Assembly (NCBI RefSeq): GCF_004362855.1
Contig: NZ_SNXW01000003.1
Span: 468,313 to 532,312 of the forward strand
Reading direction: 5' to 3'
From: Aquabacterium commune
GTDB lineage: Bacteria > Pseudomonadota > Gammaproteobacteria > Burkholderiales > Burkholderiaceae_C
Length of the DNA: 64,000 bases
The notes below the pieces were generated by a model. It saw nothing but the letters and a program-made list of their open reading frames with translations, searched no databases and was not told the origin of the DNA. The translations under genes and the position numbers were made by a program. Every line of letters begins with the position of its first letter. The first letter of the stretch is position 1. Of the stretch, positions 37,825 to 47,404 are shown in pieces.

Positions 37825-40697
37825 GCATCCCCATCCACCCGGTCTCTCAGCAGACCCGTTCCACCTGCCCGTACTGCGGCACGGGCTGCGGTGTGCTCAT
37901 CGGGTCGGTGGGCGGGCAGATCGTCAGCGTGCAGGGCGACCCCGAGCACCCGGCCAACTTCGGCCGCCTGTGCACCAAGGGCAGCACCCTGCACCTGACG
38001 GCCGCGGCCAGCGTGACGCAGCAAACCCGGCTGCTGCGCCCCCTGCACCGCGCGCAGCGGGGCGGCGAGGCACAGCCCATCGCGTGGGACGCGGCCATGG
38101 CGATGGCGGCCGAGCGCTTCGCCGACGTCATCCGCCGGCACGGGCCGCAGGCCGTGGGCTTTTACGGCTCGGGCCAGCTGCTCACCGAAGACTATTACGT
38201 GCTCAACAAGCTGGTCAAAGGGCTGGTGGGCACCAACAACCTGGACACCAACTCGCGCCTGTGCATGAGCAGCGCGGTGGCCGGCTACAAGGCCACGCTG
38301 GGCAGCGACGCCCCACCCGCCTGCTACGAAGATTTCGACCACGCCGAGACGCTCTTCATCGTCGGTGCCAACACGGCCTGGGCCCACCCCATCCTGTTCC
38401 GCCGCATCGAAGACGCGCGCGCCGCCCGCCCCAGCCAGAAGCTGATCGTGGCCGACCCGCGCCGCACCGAAACGGCCGACATGGCCGACCTCTACCTGCC
38501 CATCCGCCCGGGCAGCGACGTGGCCCTGTTCCACGGCCTGTTGCACATCATGCTGGCCGAGAACCTGGTGGACCACGGCTACATCGCCCGCCACACCCAG
38601 GGCTTCGAGGCCCTGCAGGCCGTGGTGGCCGCGCACACGCCCGCCGCCGTGGCCGAGACCTGCGGCATCCCTGTGGCCGACCTGCTGCAGGCCGCCCGCT
38701 GGATGGGCGGGCACACGCCGACGCTGTCGCTGTACTGCCAGGGCCTGAACCAGAGCAGCCGCGGCACCGACAAGAACGCCGCCCTCATCAACCTGCACCT
38801 GGCCACCGGCCAGATCGGAAAGCCCGGTGCCGGGCCGTTCTCCCTGACGGGCCAGCCCAATGCCATGGGCGGGCGCGAGGTGGGCGGCATGGCCAACCTG
38901 CTGAGCGCCCACCGCGACCTGGGCAATGCCCAGCACCGCGAAGAAGTGGCGGCCCTGTGGGGCGTGCCCGAGGTGCCCGCGCAACCCGGCCTGACCGCCG
39001 TGGAGATGTTCGAGGCCGCCGCGCGCGGTGAGCTCAAGGCGCTGTGGATCGCGTGCACCAACCCGGCGCAGTCCATGCCCGACCAGGCCACCGTGCGCCG
39101 CGCGCTGGAACGCGCCGAGTTCGTGGTGGTGCAAGAGGCCTTCGCCACGACCGCCACCTGCGACTACGCCGACCTGCTGCTGCCCGCCACCACCTGGGGC
39201 GAGAAGGACGGCACTGTCACCAACAGCGAACGCCGCATCAGCCGCGTGCGCCCCGCTGTGCCACCCGCAGGCGAAGCGCGCCACGACTGGGCCATCTTCA
39301 CCGAACTGGGTCGCCGCCTGGAAGCCCTGCTGCCCGAGCGCGTGGCGGCTTACCGCCCCGGCGTGGGCACGCTGTTCCCCTATGCCGCGCCGGAATCGGT
39401 CTGGCTGGAACACCGCGAGAGCACCCGCGGCCGCGACCTCGACATCACCGGCCTGAGCTACGCCCTGCTGGACACCGCCGGCCCGCAGCAATGGCCGCTG
39501 CCCGAAGGCGGCGGCAGTCATGGCCAACAGCGCCTCTACGCCGATGGCCGCTTCCCCACGGCCGATGGCCGCGCCAAGTTCGCCGCGGTGGCCTTCGTGC
39601 CCCCGAAGGAAGCCGCCGATGCCGAGTACCCCTTCAGCCTGAACACCGGCCGCCTGCGCGACCAGTGGCACGGCATGAGCCGCACCGGCACGCTGGGCCG
39701 CCTGTTCGGCCACGTCAGCGAACCGGCGGTGGACGTCCACCCCGACGACATGCAGCGCCTGGGCCTGACAGACGGCGACCTGGTGCGCGTGCGCTCGCGC
39801 CGTGGCGAGGTGCTGATCCCTGCGCTCACATCGGGTGCGCAGATGCCCGGCCAGGTCCACATCGCCATGCACTGGGGCAGCGAATTCCTCAGCGGACGCG
39901 ACGCCGGTGGCGAGCGCCTGCAAGGCGTCAACGCCCTGACCCAGCCGGCCTTCTGCCCCACCTCCAAGCAGCCCGAGCTCAAGCACGCCGCCGTGGCCAT
40001 CGAGCCGGTGGCGCTGCCCTGGCAGCTGGTGGCCATGGCCTGGCTGCCCGCCGGCAAGGCCCTGGTGGTGCGCGAGGCCGTGGCCGCCCTGGCGCGCGAC
40101 TTTGCCTTCTTCAGCTGTGTGCCTTTTGGTGACGAGGGTTCGGGTGATGACGGCAGTGCAGACCGCCAAGTCGGCGTGCTGCTGCGCATGGCCAGCGCGA
40201 AGGCGCCCGAGGCCGAACGCATCGCCCCCCTCATCGCCCAACTGGAAGGCTGGTTCGGCGTGCAGGCCAGCGACACCTTGCGCTACGACGACGCCGCCCG
40301 GCACCAGCACCGCGCCATGCGGGTGGCTGGCACCGGCGAGGGCGAGGGCGAGGGCGAACGCCTGCAAGCCTTCCTGATGGTCGGCCAGGTGGCGTCGCAA
40401 GCCTGGGTGCGCCCCCTGCTGCAGGAACGCCAGCCTGTGCAGGCGCTGGGCACGCGGCTGCTGTCACCCAGCGCCCAGCCACCTGGCGATGTGGTTTCGC
40501 GTGGCAAGCAGGTCTGCACCTGCTTCAACGTGAGCGAGCCGCAAATCATGGCCTTCCTGCCCCAATGCAGCGGCACGGAAGGCGAGCGCCTGGGCCAACT
40601 GCAAGGTGCGCTGAAATGCGGCACCAACTGCGGCTCCTGCGTGCCGGCGCTGCGCAAACTGATCCGCGAGACCCCCATGGCCATCGAGGCCCTCTGA
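37821..40697 (+). CDS. nasA: Assimilatory nitrate reductase catalytic subunit
   Basis: Reduces nitrate to nitrite. The 958-residue molybdopterin protein starts with the [4Fe-4S] motif CPYCGTGCGV (Cys16, 19, 23) and GRLCTKG, followed by the MGD-binding domains (e.g. CQGLNQSSRGTDKNAALINL in part, GQPNAMGGREVGG) and a dinucleotide-binding end domain (RDQWHGMSRTG). A C-terminal BFD-like [2Fe-2S] domain (about 895-945) carries CTCFNVSE and CGTNCGSC, which accepts electrons from a reductase; the FAD protein at 42046 is the best donor candidate. A short GEGEGEGE run lies near residue 840. No signal peptide is present, as expected for a cytoplasmic enzyme. Confidence 0.95.
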   Translation: MSIPIHPVSQQTRSTCPYCGTGCGVLIGSVGGQIVSVQGDPEHPANFGRLCTKGSTLHLTAAASVTQQTRLLRPLHRAQRGGEAQPIAWDAAMAMAAERFADVIRRHGPQAVGFYGSGQLLTEDYYVLNKLVKGLVGTNNLDTNSRLCMSSAVAGYKATLGSDAPPACYEDFDHAETLFIVGANTAWAHPILFRRIEDARAARPSQKLIVADPRRTETADMADLYLPIRPGSDVALFHGLLHIMLAENLVDHGYIARHTQGFEALQAVVAAHTPAAVAETCGIPVADLLQAARWMGGHTPTLSLYCQGLNQSSRGTDKNAALINLHLATGQIGKPGAGPFSLTGQPNAMGGREVGGMANLLSAHRDLGNAQHREEVAALWGVPEVPAQPGLTAVEMFEAAARGELKALWIACTNPAQSMPDQATVRRALERAEFVVVQEAFATTATCDYADLLLPATTWGEKDGTVTNSERRISRVRPAVPPAGEARHDWAIFTELGRRLEALLPERVAAYRPGVGTLFPYAAPESVWLEHRESTRGRDLDITGLSYALLDTAGPQQWPLPEGGGSHGQQRLYADGRFPTADGRAKFAAVAFVPPKEAADAEYPFSLNTGRLRDQWHGMSRTGTLGRLFGHVSEPAVDVHPDDMQRLGLTDGDLVRVRSRRGEVLIPALTSGAQMPGQVHIAMHWGSEFLSGRDAGGERLQGVNALTQPAFCPTSKQPELKHAAVAIEPVALPWQLVAMAWLPAGKALVVREAVAALARDFAFFSCVPFGDEGSGDDGSADRQVGVLLRMASAKAPEAERIAPLIAQLEGWFGVQASDTLRYDDAARHQHRAMRVAGTGEGEGEGERLQAFLMVGQVASQAWVRPLLQERQPVQALGTRLLSPSAQPPGDVVSRGKQVCTCFNVSEPQIMAFLPQCSGTEGERLGQLQGALKCGTNCGSCVPALRKLIRETPMAIEAL
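40336..40359. repeat. Short (GGCGAG)n repeat in nasA
   Basis: Three to four GGCGAG copies encode Gly-Glu repeats in a surface linker before the C-terminal [2Fe-2S] domain. It resembles the hexanucleotide repeats of tamB and is in frame. Confidence 0.7.
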
Positions 40698-40729
40698 GCC
40701 CCACTCACCAAACCCTCGCTGAGGCACCC

Positions 40730-41998
40730 ATGTCTGACTTCAAAACCTTCCTGCGCTCAGGGCACGCCCCGACCTTGTTCTCATCGTTCCTGTACTTCAT
40801 GTTTTCATGCGGCATCTGGGTGCTCAATGGCGGCATGGCGCCCTTCATCGTCGAGGACCTGAAGCTCAGCCAGTCCGAGAAGGCGCTGATGTTGTCGGTG
40901 CCCATTTTTGCGGGCGCACTGATGCGCTTCCCGCTGGGCATCCTGGCTCAGTACGTCGGACGCAAGAACGCCACGCTGGTGGAGATGGGCCTGATCCTGG
41001 TCGCCATGCTGTACGGCTATTTCTTCGTGGACAGCTTCGACAACCTCCTGGCCATGGGCGTGTTGCTGGGCATCGCCGGGGCCAGTTTCGGCGTGGCCTT
41101 GTCGCTGGGTTCGGGCTCCTTCCCGCCGCGCTACAAAGGCCTGGCCATGGGCCTGGTGGGCGCGGGCAACGTCGGCACGGCGGTGTCGGTGCTGGTGGCG
41201 CCGCCCCTGGCGCAAGCCTACGGCTGGCAGACGGTCTATGGTTTCGCTGCCATTGCCATCCTGATCCCGATGGTCGTGATGGTGGTGTTCGGCCAGGAGC
41301 CTCCTGACCGCGACGAACACGGCACCTTCCGTGAACACATTGCCTGCCTGTTCGAGAAAGACGGCTGGGCCTTCAGCGGCATCTACGCGATCACGTTCGG
41401 CGGCTTCATCGGCCTGACTTCCTTCCTGCCCAGCTACTACTACGAGCAGTTCAACGTGAGCAAGGTGCAAGCGGGCCAATTGACGATGCTGGCCGCGTTC
41501 ATGGGCGCTGCGGTGCGCGTGCTCGGGGGCTGGATCTCGGACCGCTGGGGCGGCGTCAACACGCTGACGGCCGTGATCTCGGTGGCGGCCGTGTGCCTGG
41601 TGGCCGTGGGCATGTCGGGCGACTCGCTGGCCCTGACCACCTTGCTGTTGATGGTGTGTTTTGCTGCACTCGGCGCAGGCAACGGCGCCTTGTTCCAACT
41701 GGTGCCCCTGCGCTGGCCATTGGCCACGGCCGTGGCGGGCTCCATGATCGGCGAACTGGGTGCGCTGGCGGGTGGCGTGGTGCCCAATGCGATGGGCTAT
41801 TCCAAGACCCATGCGGGCACCTTCATGTGGGGCTTCATCGGCATGGCCGTCGCGGCGGTGCTGTCCCTGGTGATGATGCGCGTCATGCAGATCCGCTGGA
41901 CCCGCACCTGGGCTGAGAAGGGTGGCCGCGCCCGCACTGCCGGCACGCCGGGCAGCAGCGCCGCGACCTTCCGCCAGGCCGGCAAACCTCGCCGCTGA
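40730..41998 (+). CDS. Nitrate/nitrite transporter (NarK/NasA MFS family)
   Basis: Imports nitrate for the reductases encoded upstream. The 422-residue protein has 12 predicted membrane segments and both nitrate signature regions of the NNP family: GVALSLGSGSFPPRYKGLAM with a following GAGNVGT, and GALFQLVPLRWPLATAVAGS. The start at 40730 follows a weak GAGG; it lies 32 bases after nasA, so the gene belongs to the same operon. The C-terminal 40 residues are hydrophilic and basic. Confidence 0.93.
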   Translation: MSDFKTFLRSGHAPTLFSSFLYFMFSCGIWVLNGGMAPFIVEDLKLSQSEKALMLSVPIFAGALMRFPLGILAQYVGRKNATLVEMGLILVAMLYGYFFVDSFDNLLAMGVLLGIAGASFGVALSLGSGSFPPRYKGLAMGLVGAGNVGTAVSVLVAPPLAQAYGWQTVYGFAAIAILIPMVVMVVFGQEPPDRDEHGTFREHIACLFEKDGWAFSGIYAITFGGFIGLTSFLPSYYYEQFNVSKVQAGQLTMLAAFMGAAVRVLGGWISDRWGGVNTLTAVISVAAVCLVAVGMSGDSLALTTLLLMVCFAALGAGNGALFQLVPLRWPLATAVAGSMIGELGALAGGVVPNAMGYSKTHAGTFMWGFIGMAVAAVLSLVMMRVMQIRWTRTWAEKGGRARTAGTPGSSAATFRQAGKPRR

Positions 41999-42045
41999 AT
42001 GTGCGAATGAGTGCGCCCATGCATGCACCGAAGAAAGAGCCCGCC

Positions 42046-43284
42046 ATGTCCACCCCACCCCGCAAGCAACTGGTCGTCATCGGCAACGGCATGGCGGGCA
42101 TCCGCACGGTCGAGGAACTGCTGAAGATCGCGCCCGATCTGTACGACATCACCGTTTTTGGCGCGGAGCCCCACCCCAACTACAACCGCATCATGCTGTC
42201 GCCGGTGCTGGCCGGTGAGCAAACGGTGGACGACATCGTCCTCAACCCGGTGGATTGGTACGCGGCCCACGGCATCACCCTGCACATGGGCAAGCCCGTG
42301 ACGGCGGTGAACCGGCGCCAGCGCATCGTCACCGCGGCCGATGGCACGCAGGCCCCGTACGACCGGCTGCTGCTGGCCACCGGCTCGCAGCCCTTCGTGC
42401 TGCCGGTGCCGGGCCATGACCTGCAAGGCGTGGTCACCTACCGCGACATCGCTGACACGAACGCCATGATCGAGGCGGCGCGCACGCACCGTCACGCGGT
42501 GGTGATTGGCGGGGGGCTGCTGGGCCTGGAGGCGGCCAATGGCCTGGCCCTGCGCGGCATGGCCGTGACCGTGGTTCACCTGGGTGACTGGTTGCTGGAG
42601 CGGCAACTCGACCGCGAGTCCGCCGGGCTGCTGCAGGCGGAGCTCGGTGCACGCGGCCTGCGTTTCGCCTTGAGCGCCCACACCGCCGCCTGCCTGGCCG
42701 ACGCCGAAGGCCGCGTGCGCGCCGTGCAGCTCAAAGACGGCACCGAGATCCCGGCCGACCTGGTGGTGATGGCTGCCGGCGTGCGCCCCGACGTGCGCCT
42801 GGCCACGGCCATCGGCCTGCAGTGCAACCGGGGCGTGCTGGTCAGCGACACCCTGCAGACCCTGACCGACCCGCGCATCTACGCCGTGGGCGAGTGCGCC
42901 AACCACCGCGGCATGGCCTACGGCCTGGTGGCGCCGCTGTACGAGCAGGCCGCGGTCTGCGCCAACCACCTGGCCGACTTCGGCATTGGCCGCTACGTGG
43001 GCAGCCAGGTCAGCACCAAGCTGAAGGTGACCGGCATCGACCTGTTCTCGGCTGGCGACTTCATGGGCGCGGATGGCACCGAGGCCATCGTGCTGCGCGA
43101 CCCGGTGCGTGGCATCTACAAAAAGCTGGTGCTGAAAAACGGGGCCTTGGTGGGCGCCTGCCTGTATGGCGACATCCACGATGGCAGCGCCTACTTCGAG
43201 CTGATCCGCAGTGGCGCCTCGGTGGCGGCGCAGCGCGACACGCTGGCCTTCGGTCCGCAGGCAGCCACAGCGCTGGCGGCGTGA
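42046..43284 (+). CDS. FAD-dependent NAD(P)H oxidoreductase, probable electron donor to nitrate reductase
   Basis: A 412-residue protein homologous to the N-terminal half of NirB and to rubredoxin reductases: FAD site VVIGNGMAGIRTVEEL, second dinucleotide site VVIGGGLLGLEAANGL, and the late motif DPRIYAVGECANHRG. No iron-sulfur domain is present. Small reductases of this kind supply electrons to assimilatory nitrate reductases (NasB role), and the position at the end of the operon supports that. The ATG at 42046 starts at the family N-terminus; starts at 42001 (GTG), 42007 and 42019 are open in frame and cannot be excluded. Confidence 0.88.
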   Translation: MSTPPRKQLVVIGNGMAGIRTVEELLKIAPDLYDITVFGAEPHPNYNRIMLSPVLAGEQTVDDIVLNPVDWYAAHGITLHMGKPVTAVNRRQRIVTAADGTQAPYDRLLLATGSQPFVLPVPGHDLQGVVTYRDIADTNAMIEAARTHRHAVVIGGGLLGLEAANGLALRGMAVTVVHLGDWLLERQLDRESAGLLQAELGARGLRFALSAHTAACLADAEGRVRAVQLKDGTEIPADLVVMAAGVRPDVRLATAIGLQCNRGVLVSDTLQTLTDPRIYAVGECANHRGMAYGLVAPLYEQAAVCANHLADFGIGRYVGSQVSTKLKVTGIDLFSAGDFMGADGTEAIVLRDPVRGIYKKLVLKNGALVGACLYGDIHDGSAYFELIRSGASVAAQRDTLAFGPQAATALAA

Positions 43285-43285
43285 A

Positions 43286-45016
43286 TCAGCGCTTTGGCAG
43301 GAACACCAGCCAGTACACCAGCAGCAGGTTGAACAGCATGGCCACGCCGAAGGCGATCTTCCAGACCGCGGCGGGGTCGCGCTCCAGCAGCGACGATGCC
43401 CGGGCGGGCGTCAGCGGGCGCGAGGCGCCGCGCTCCAGGGCCAGGCGGAGCTCTTCGGCCGTCTCGAAGCGGGCCTTGGCCTCGCGGGCCACGGCCTTGA
43501 GCACGATGTGGTCCAGCCAGATGGGCACGTCGGGGCGCAGGCGCGAGGGCGGCACGGGGTCGCGCCGGTAGCGGCTGAGCTGGTAGGGCTCGATCTCGCC
43601 ATACGGCAGACGCCCGGTCAGCCACACGTACAGCGTCACGCCGAGCGCGAACAGGTCGGACTGCGGCGTGGCCTGGGCCAGCGCCGGGTCGTCCGACCAC
43701 TGCTCCGGGTTCATGTAGCTCGGCGTGCCAGCGTGCAGCACGCGCAGCGATTCGGGCTCCTTGCCCGACAACGCCACGCCCAGGTCCAGGATGCGCCACT
43801 GCCCATCGGCGCCGCGGTGCAGGTTGTCGGGCTTGATGTCGCGGTGCACGACGCCGTGCTGGTGCAGGCGCCCCAGCGTGCGCGCCAGGCTGCTCGCGGC
43901 GGCCACCACCTCGGGCACGGGGAAGCTGGCTTGGCGGTCGAGCATGCTGGCCAGGGACTCGCCCTCCAGCCAATCAGACAAGGTGTAGAAAGCGGTGGGG
44001 TTGACCGGCTCGGTGACGTGCAAGAAGCCCTCGGCGTTGCGCTCGGAGACGCGCGCGGCCAGCCAGGCCTCGTGGGCCAGCATCTCGCGCTCCTGCGCGT
44101 CGCTGGCGCGGGACTCGTGCAGCGTCTTGAGGGCATGCGCCGTGCCATGCGCCAGGCTGCGCACGCGATAGACGCGGTGCACGCCGTTGCTGAACACCGA
44201 TTGCTCGACCTGGTACTGGTCGATGACATCGCCTTCCTTCAGGCGGGGCGGCACGGGCAACTGGTGGCCACGGCGGCTCATGTCGGCCAGGCTGGCCACG
44301 TCCAGGCCCTGGACGCGCAGCACCACCGCCGTCGTGTTGTCGCGCCCGCCCGAGGCCAGGGCCTTGTCCACCAGGGCTCGGCTGGCCTCCTGGGCCGAAC
44401 CGCTGCTTGCCAGCGCGTGCAGCGTGGCCGACTTGATGTAGCCGTGCACGCCATCGCTGGTCAACACGAGGGTGTCGCCGATGCGCAGGTCACCATCGAG
44501 GTAATCCACGCGCAGGGCGTCGTCCAGGCCCACGGCGCGGGTCAGGCCGTTCTGGAACTCGGTGCGCCCCATCACGTGGTCCTGGGTGAGCTGGGTGCAC
44601 TCGCCATCGCGGATCAGGTAGGCGCGGCTGTCGCCCACATGGGCCAGGGTGAAGCCATGGGCGCGCAGCACCACGGCCGTCAGGGTGCAGGTGCCCGTGG
44701 GGGCCATGCGGCCTTCCAGGGCCAGGCGGCGGCGGTTGTGGTCCACCAGCCAGCCGTTGTGCGCCTGGATCACGCGGTCCAGGGCCACGGTCGGGTCCCA
44801 GGTGGCGGGCGTGGCGTACCAGTCCTCGACCAGGCTCATCACCGTGCTTTGCGCGGCCTCCAGGCCCAGGCCGCCGGTGGAGACCCCATCGGCCAGCGCC
44901 GCGATGACGCCCCAGGCCGCATCGCCGGGCCCAGGCTGGCGCACCAGGGCGAAATCTTCGTTGCCGGTGCGCGGTCCGCGCTCGCTGGTGAAGCCGATGT
45001 CGAGGTCGAAGCTCAT
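43286..45016 (-). CDS. PP2C phosphatase / Ser-Thr kinase fusion linked to nitrate assimilation
   Basis: A 576-residue protein joining two opposing enzymes. Residues about 1-240 are a PP2C phosphatase with GNEDF, ADGVST, HVGDSRAYLI, LTSDGVHGY and GGRDNTTAVV. Residues about 270-530 are a protein kinase with HALKTL, HRDIKPDN and a DLG in place of DFG; the glycine-rich loop is poorly conserved. A single C-terminal membrane segment (AFGVAMLFNLLLVYWLVF) anchors it. Fusions of this type occur beside nirB and nitrate transporter genes in other proteobacteria, but their substrates are not known to me. The ATG overlaps the stop of the NIT-ANTAR gene (ATGA), so the two are coupled; the nitrate operon ends two bases from its stop. 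Confidence 0.9.
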   Translation of the reverse strand: MSFDLDIGFTSERGPRTGNEDFALVRQPGPGDAAWGVIAALADGVSTGGLGLEAAQSTVMSLVEDWYATPATWDPTVALDRVIQAHNGWLVDHNRRRLALEGRMAPTGTCTLTAVVLRAHGFTLAHVGDSRAYLIRDGECTQLTQDHVMGRTEFQNGLTRAVGLDDALRVDYLDGDLRIGDTLVLTSDGVHGYIKSATLHALASSGSAQEASRALVDKALASGGRDNTTAVVLRVQGLDVASLADMSRRGHQLPVPPRLKEGDVIDQYQVEQSVFSNGVHRVYRVRSLAHGTAHALKTLHESRASDAQEREMLAHEAWLAARVSERNAEGFLHVTEPVNPTAFYTLSDWLEGESLASMLDRQASFPVPEVVAAASSLARTLGRLHQHGVVHRDIKPDNLHRGADGQWRILDLGVALSGKEPESLRVLHAGTPSYMNPEQWSDDPALAQATPQSDLFALGVTLYVWLTGRLPYGEIEPYQLSRYRRDPVPPSRLRPDVPIWLDHIVLKAVAREAKARFETAEELRLALERGASRPLTPARASSLLERDPAAVWKIAFGVAMLFNLLLVYWLVFLPKR

Positions 45017-46380
45017 GGTGTGCCGGAGGCCGGCTGGGTGAGGTTGCTGGGGCTTGCCTGCGTGTTCGCCAGGGCGATGTCGGTGAGCGCGAGGGTCGCT
45101 TCGGCCACATCGAGCAGGCGCTTGTTGTGGTCCATCGCGGCCTTTTGCAAGGCGCGGTAGGCGGCGTCTTCGGTCATGCCCAGGCGGCTCATCAAGGCCC
45201 CCTTGGCGCGCTCGATGACCTTGCGGTCGTGGATGGTCTGCTTGGCCTTGCGCAGCTCCTGTTCGGTCTGGGCGAGCTTGTCGGTCTGCTGCTGCAGCAG
45301 GTCCTGCAGGGAGGCGATGCGCGAGGAGGCCGCCACCGCCTGACCCGCATCGGCAGCGGGTGCGGCATCGCCCTTGGTCGCCAGCACGGGCACCGAGGCA
45401 GGCTGCCCTTCTTCGCTGAAATAGCGGTCTGCCGCCTGCGCGTGGGGCGAGGGGTTCTGGCGCAGGCGCTGCACCAGGCCAGTGGAGTCGGCCAGGTCTT
45501 GCCGGGCTGCAGCGATGGCCGCCTGGCAATTCGCCTGCAGGCGCGCTGTCAGGGCGGCTTCCAGCACACCGAGGTCGGCCAGGCGCTTGCTGCTCACGTC
45601 GAACCACACCGTGCTTTGCGCGGCGTCCAGCACCTGATCGACCTTGGCCATGCACAGGCCGCGGCGCAGGCGCTCCAGCTGGGCGGTGTTCGGGCTGTTC
45701 TGGGCGTCGTCCCAGTGCGGGCGCAGGTCGGCGTCGATGAAGTCCAGCAGCACGTCGCCGGCGCGCTCCTGCGCGTTGATGAGGTGGATGAAGCGCTGCT
45801 GCGCCAGCTCGCTGCACACGCCGCAGGCCAGCAGGGAGGCCCCCACCGCGCGCTCCTGGCCCGCCGCTTCCTTGACCTGCAGCAGGTGCACCAGGGTGAC
45901 GAGCAGGCGCGAGATGGCCGGGTCGGTCGCGCCGTCGGCCAGTTGGAAGACCAGTTCGATGAGGCCGGCGATGACGCGGCTGAACCCGCCCATGGCATCG
46001 CCCACGCTCGGTGCCTTCTGCGCGATGGCGGCGCGCAAGGGGCCCAGGCTGTCGAGGTCCAGCAGCACCCAGCCCATGGTGGACACCATCTGGGCGCTGG
46101 CGGCACTGCCGGCATCGAGCTGCGCGGCGAAGGCGGTGCGCAGCGCCTGCGCCAACGGCTCGGCCAAGGCCACGACCTCGGTGCGCTCGGCATCGAAACT
46201 GCGCCCGCCCGAGGCCAGGTAGATGCTGCTGGCGCCGCGCTCCCACTGCAGCGCGTGGACCAGCTTGCCGATGACCTCGACCAGGGCGGCGCGCGCCGCG
46301 AGGTGCTGCATGGCTTGCAGCTCGAGTTCGCGCGCCCGCACGATGAAATCAGAGGTGGATCGGTTCATGTTCTTGCCCAT
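45013..46380 (-). CDS. NIT-ANTAR nitrate-responsive antiterminator (NasR-like)
   Basis: The 455-residue protein has an N-terminal all-helical NIT (nitrate/nitrite sensing) domain (about 35-290, beginning GKLVHALQWERGASSIYLAS with the conserved Arg-Gly), an Ala/Pro-rich linker, a coiled coil (about 355-390) and a C-terminal ANTAR RNA-binding domain (about 385-445: IERAKGALMSRLGMTEDAAY). In Klebsiella NasR the same arrangement binds the nas leader RNA and prevents termination when nitrate is present. The likely target is the nirB leader. AAGGA eight to nine bases upstream supports the ATG at 46380. Confidence 0.88.
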   Translation of the reverse strand: MGKNMNRSTSDFIVRARELELQAMQHLAARAALVEVIGKLVHALQWERGASSIYLASGGRSFDAERTEVVALAEPLAQALRTAFAAQLDAGSAASAQMVSTMGWVLLDLDSLGPLRAAIAQKAPSVGDAMGGFSRVIAGLIELVFQLADGATDPAISRLLVTLVHLLQVKEAAGQERAVGASLLACGVCSELAQQRFIHLINAQERAGDVLLDFIDADLRPHWDDAQNSPNTAQLERLRRGLCMAKVDQVLDAAQSTVWFDVSSKRLADLGVLEAALTARLQANCQAAIAAARQDLADSTGLVQRLRQNPSPHAQAADRYFSEEGQPASVPVLATKGDAAPAADAGQAVAASSRIASLQDLLQQQTDKLAQTEQELRKAKQTIHDRKVIERAKGALMSRLGMTEDAAYRALQKAAMDHNKRLLDVAEATLALTDIALANTQASPSNLTQPASGTP

Positions 46381-46497
46381 CGCAGCGGTCCTTCAGGAGG
46401 TGCCGCATTATCGGTGTGCGTGCAAGAACCATGCGCATGAGGTGCCTGCCGTCAGAATGCACCGAGCCCAACCTCAGCCTCAGCCACGGAGCCCCGC

Positions 46498-47034
46498 ATG
46501 CCATCGCACTACGCCTTCTGCCCGCACTGCGCCAGCCCGCTCACACCCCGCGCCCACACGGGCTCGCTGGACGTGCTGCGCCACAGCTGTCCCGACGCGG
46601 CCTGTGGCTTCGTCCACTGGGACAACCCGGTGCCGGTGGTGGCGGCGGTGGTGGAGCACGAAGGCGCGCTCATCCTGGCGCGCAACAAGGCTTGGACGGC
46701 GCCCTTCTTCGCCCTCATCACAGGCTTCCTGGAAAAAGCCGACCCCAGCCCCGAAGAAGCCGTGGCCCGCGAGGTCAAGGAGGAGCTCGACCTCGACGCC
46801 ACCGGCGTGCACTTCATCGGCCACTACCGCTTCGAGCGGCAGAACCAGCTCATCCTGGCATTCCACGTGCCCGCCACCGGCGTGATCACCCTGGGCGAGG
46901 AACTGGCCGAGCACAAGCGCATCGACCCGGCACGGGCGCGCTACTGGCCGGTGGCCACAGGCCTGGCCTTGCGCGACTGGCTGCGCGCCCAGGGCCACGA
47001 CCCTCAGCCTTTCGACGTGCCGGACAAGGTCTGA
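46498..47034 (+). CDS. Nudix hydrolase with N-terminal zinc ribbon
   Basis: A 178-residue protein with a four-cysteine zinc ribbon (CPHCASPL near residue 8 and CPDAACGF near 31) and a Nudix domain similar to NudC-type pyrophosphatases. The Nudix box is slightly degenerate: GFLEKAD replaces GX5E with GX5D, and REVKEELDL has Asp for the usual Gly, while the metal-binding REVKEE is intact. Substrate is not predictable. It is divergent from the NIT-ANTAR gene and 67 bases upstream of ureA. Confidence 0.85.
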   Translation: MPSHYAFCPHCASPLTPRAHTGSLDVLRHSCPDAACGFVHWDNPVPVVAAVVEHEGALILARNKAWTAPFFALITGFLEKADPSPEEAVAREVKEELDLDATGVHFIGHYRFERQNQLILAFHVPATGVITLGEELAEHKRIDPARARYWPVATGLALRDWLRAQGHDPQPFDVPDKV

Positions 47035-47053
47035 GGACTTGCGGGCCTGAGGG

Positions 47054-47070
47054 CTGGTCTGGCTTTTGCA
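47054..47070 (+). promoter_or_regulatory. Weak sigma-54-like promoter before ureA
   Basis: CTGGTCTGGCTTTTGCA has GG and GC 10 bases apart and a perfect TTGCA -12 part, but the CAC after the -24 GG is missing. A start about 20 bases upstream of the ureA ATG would fit. It is a tentative call. Confidence 0.3.
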
Positions 47071-47101
47071 TGGGGGATGACGTCACCCTTTTGCACCGAC
47101 C

Positions 47102-47404
47102 ATGGACCTCACCCCCCGCGAAAAAGACAAGCTGCTGATCTTCACGGCGGCCCTGCTCGCCGAGCGCCGCAAGGCACGCGGTCTCAAGCTGAACCACCCG
47201 GAAGCCGTGGCGCTGATCACCGCCGCCATCATGGAAGGCGCCCGCGACGGCAAGACCGTGGCCGCGCTGATGAGCGAAGGCAAGACGGTGCTGGGCCGCG
47301 CCGACGTCATGGAGGGCATCGCCGAGATGATCCCGGACATCCAAGTCGAAGCCACCTTCCCCGATGGCACCAAATTGGTGACCGTGCACCAACCCATTGC
47401 ATGA
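47102..47404 (+). CDS. ureA: Urease subunit gamma
   Basis: The 100-residue product is a complete gamma subunit with the family start [20 protein letters not shown], the [22 protein letters not shown] stretch and the end [14 protein letters not shown]. Urease hydrolyses urea to ammonia and carbon dioxide. Its stop overlaps the ATG of the next small gene. The accessory gene ureD, which normally precedes ureA, is not here. Confidence 0.97.
   Translation: MDLTPREKDKLLIFTAALLAERRKARGLKLNHPEAVALITAAIMEGARDGKTVAALMSEGKTVLGRADVMEGIAEMIPDIQVEATFPDGTKLVTVHQPIA

Noticed and set aside
45016..46246. A 986-residue reading of the kinase-phosphatase gene
   Set aside because: The extra N-terminal part is an alternative frame of the NIT-ANTAR gene; the PP2C domain starts cleanly at 45016 with an ATGA overlap.
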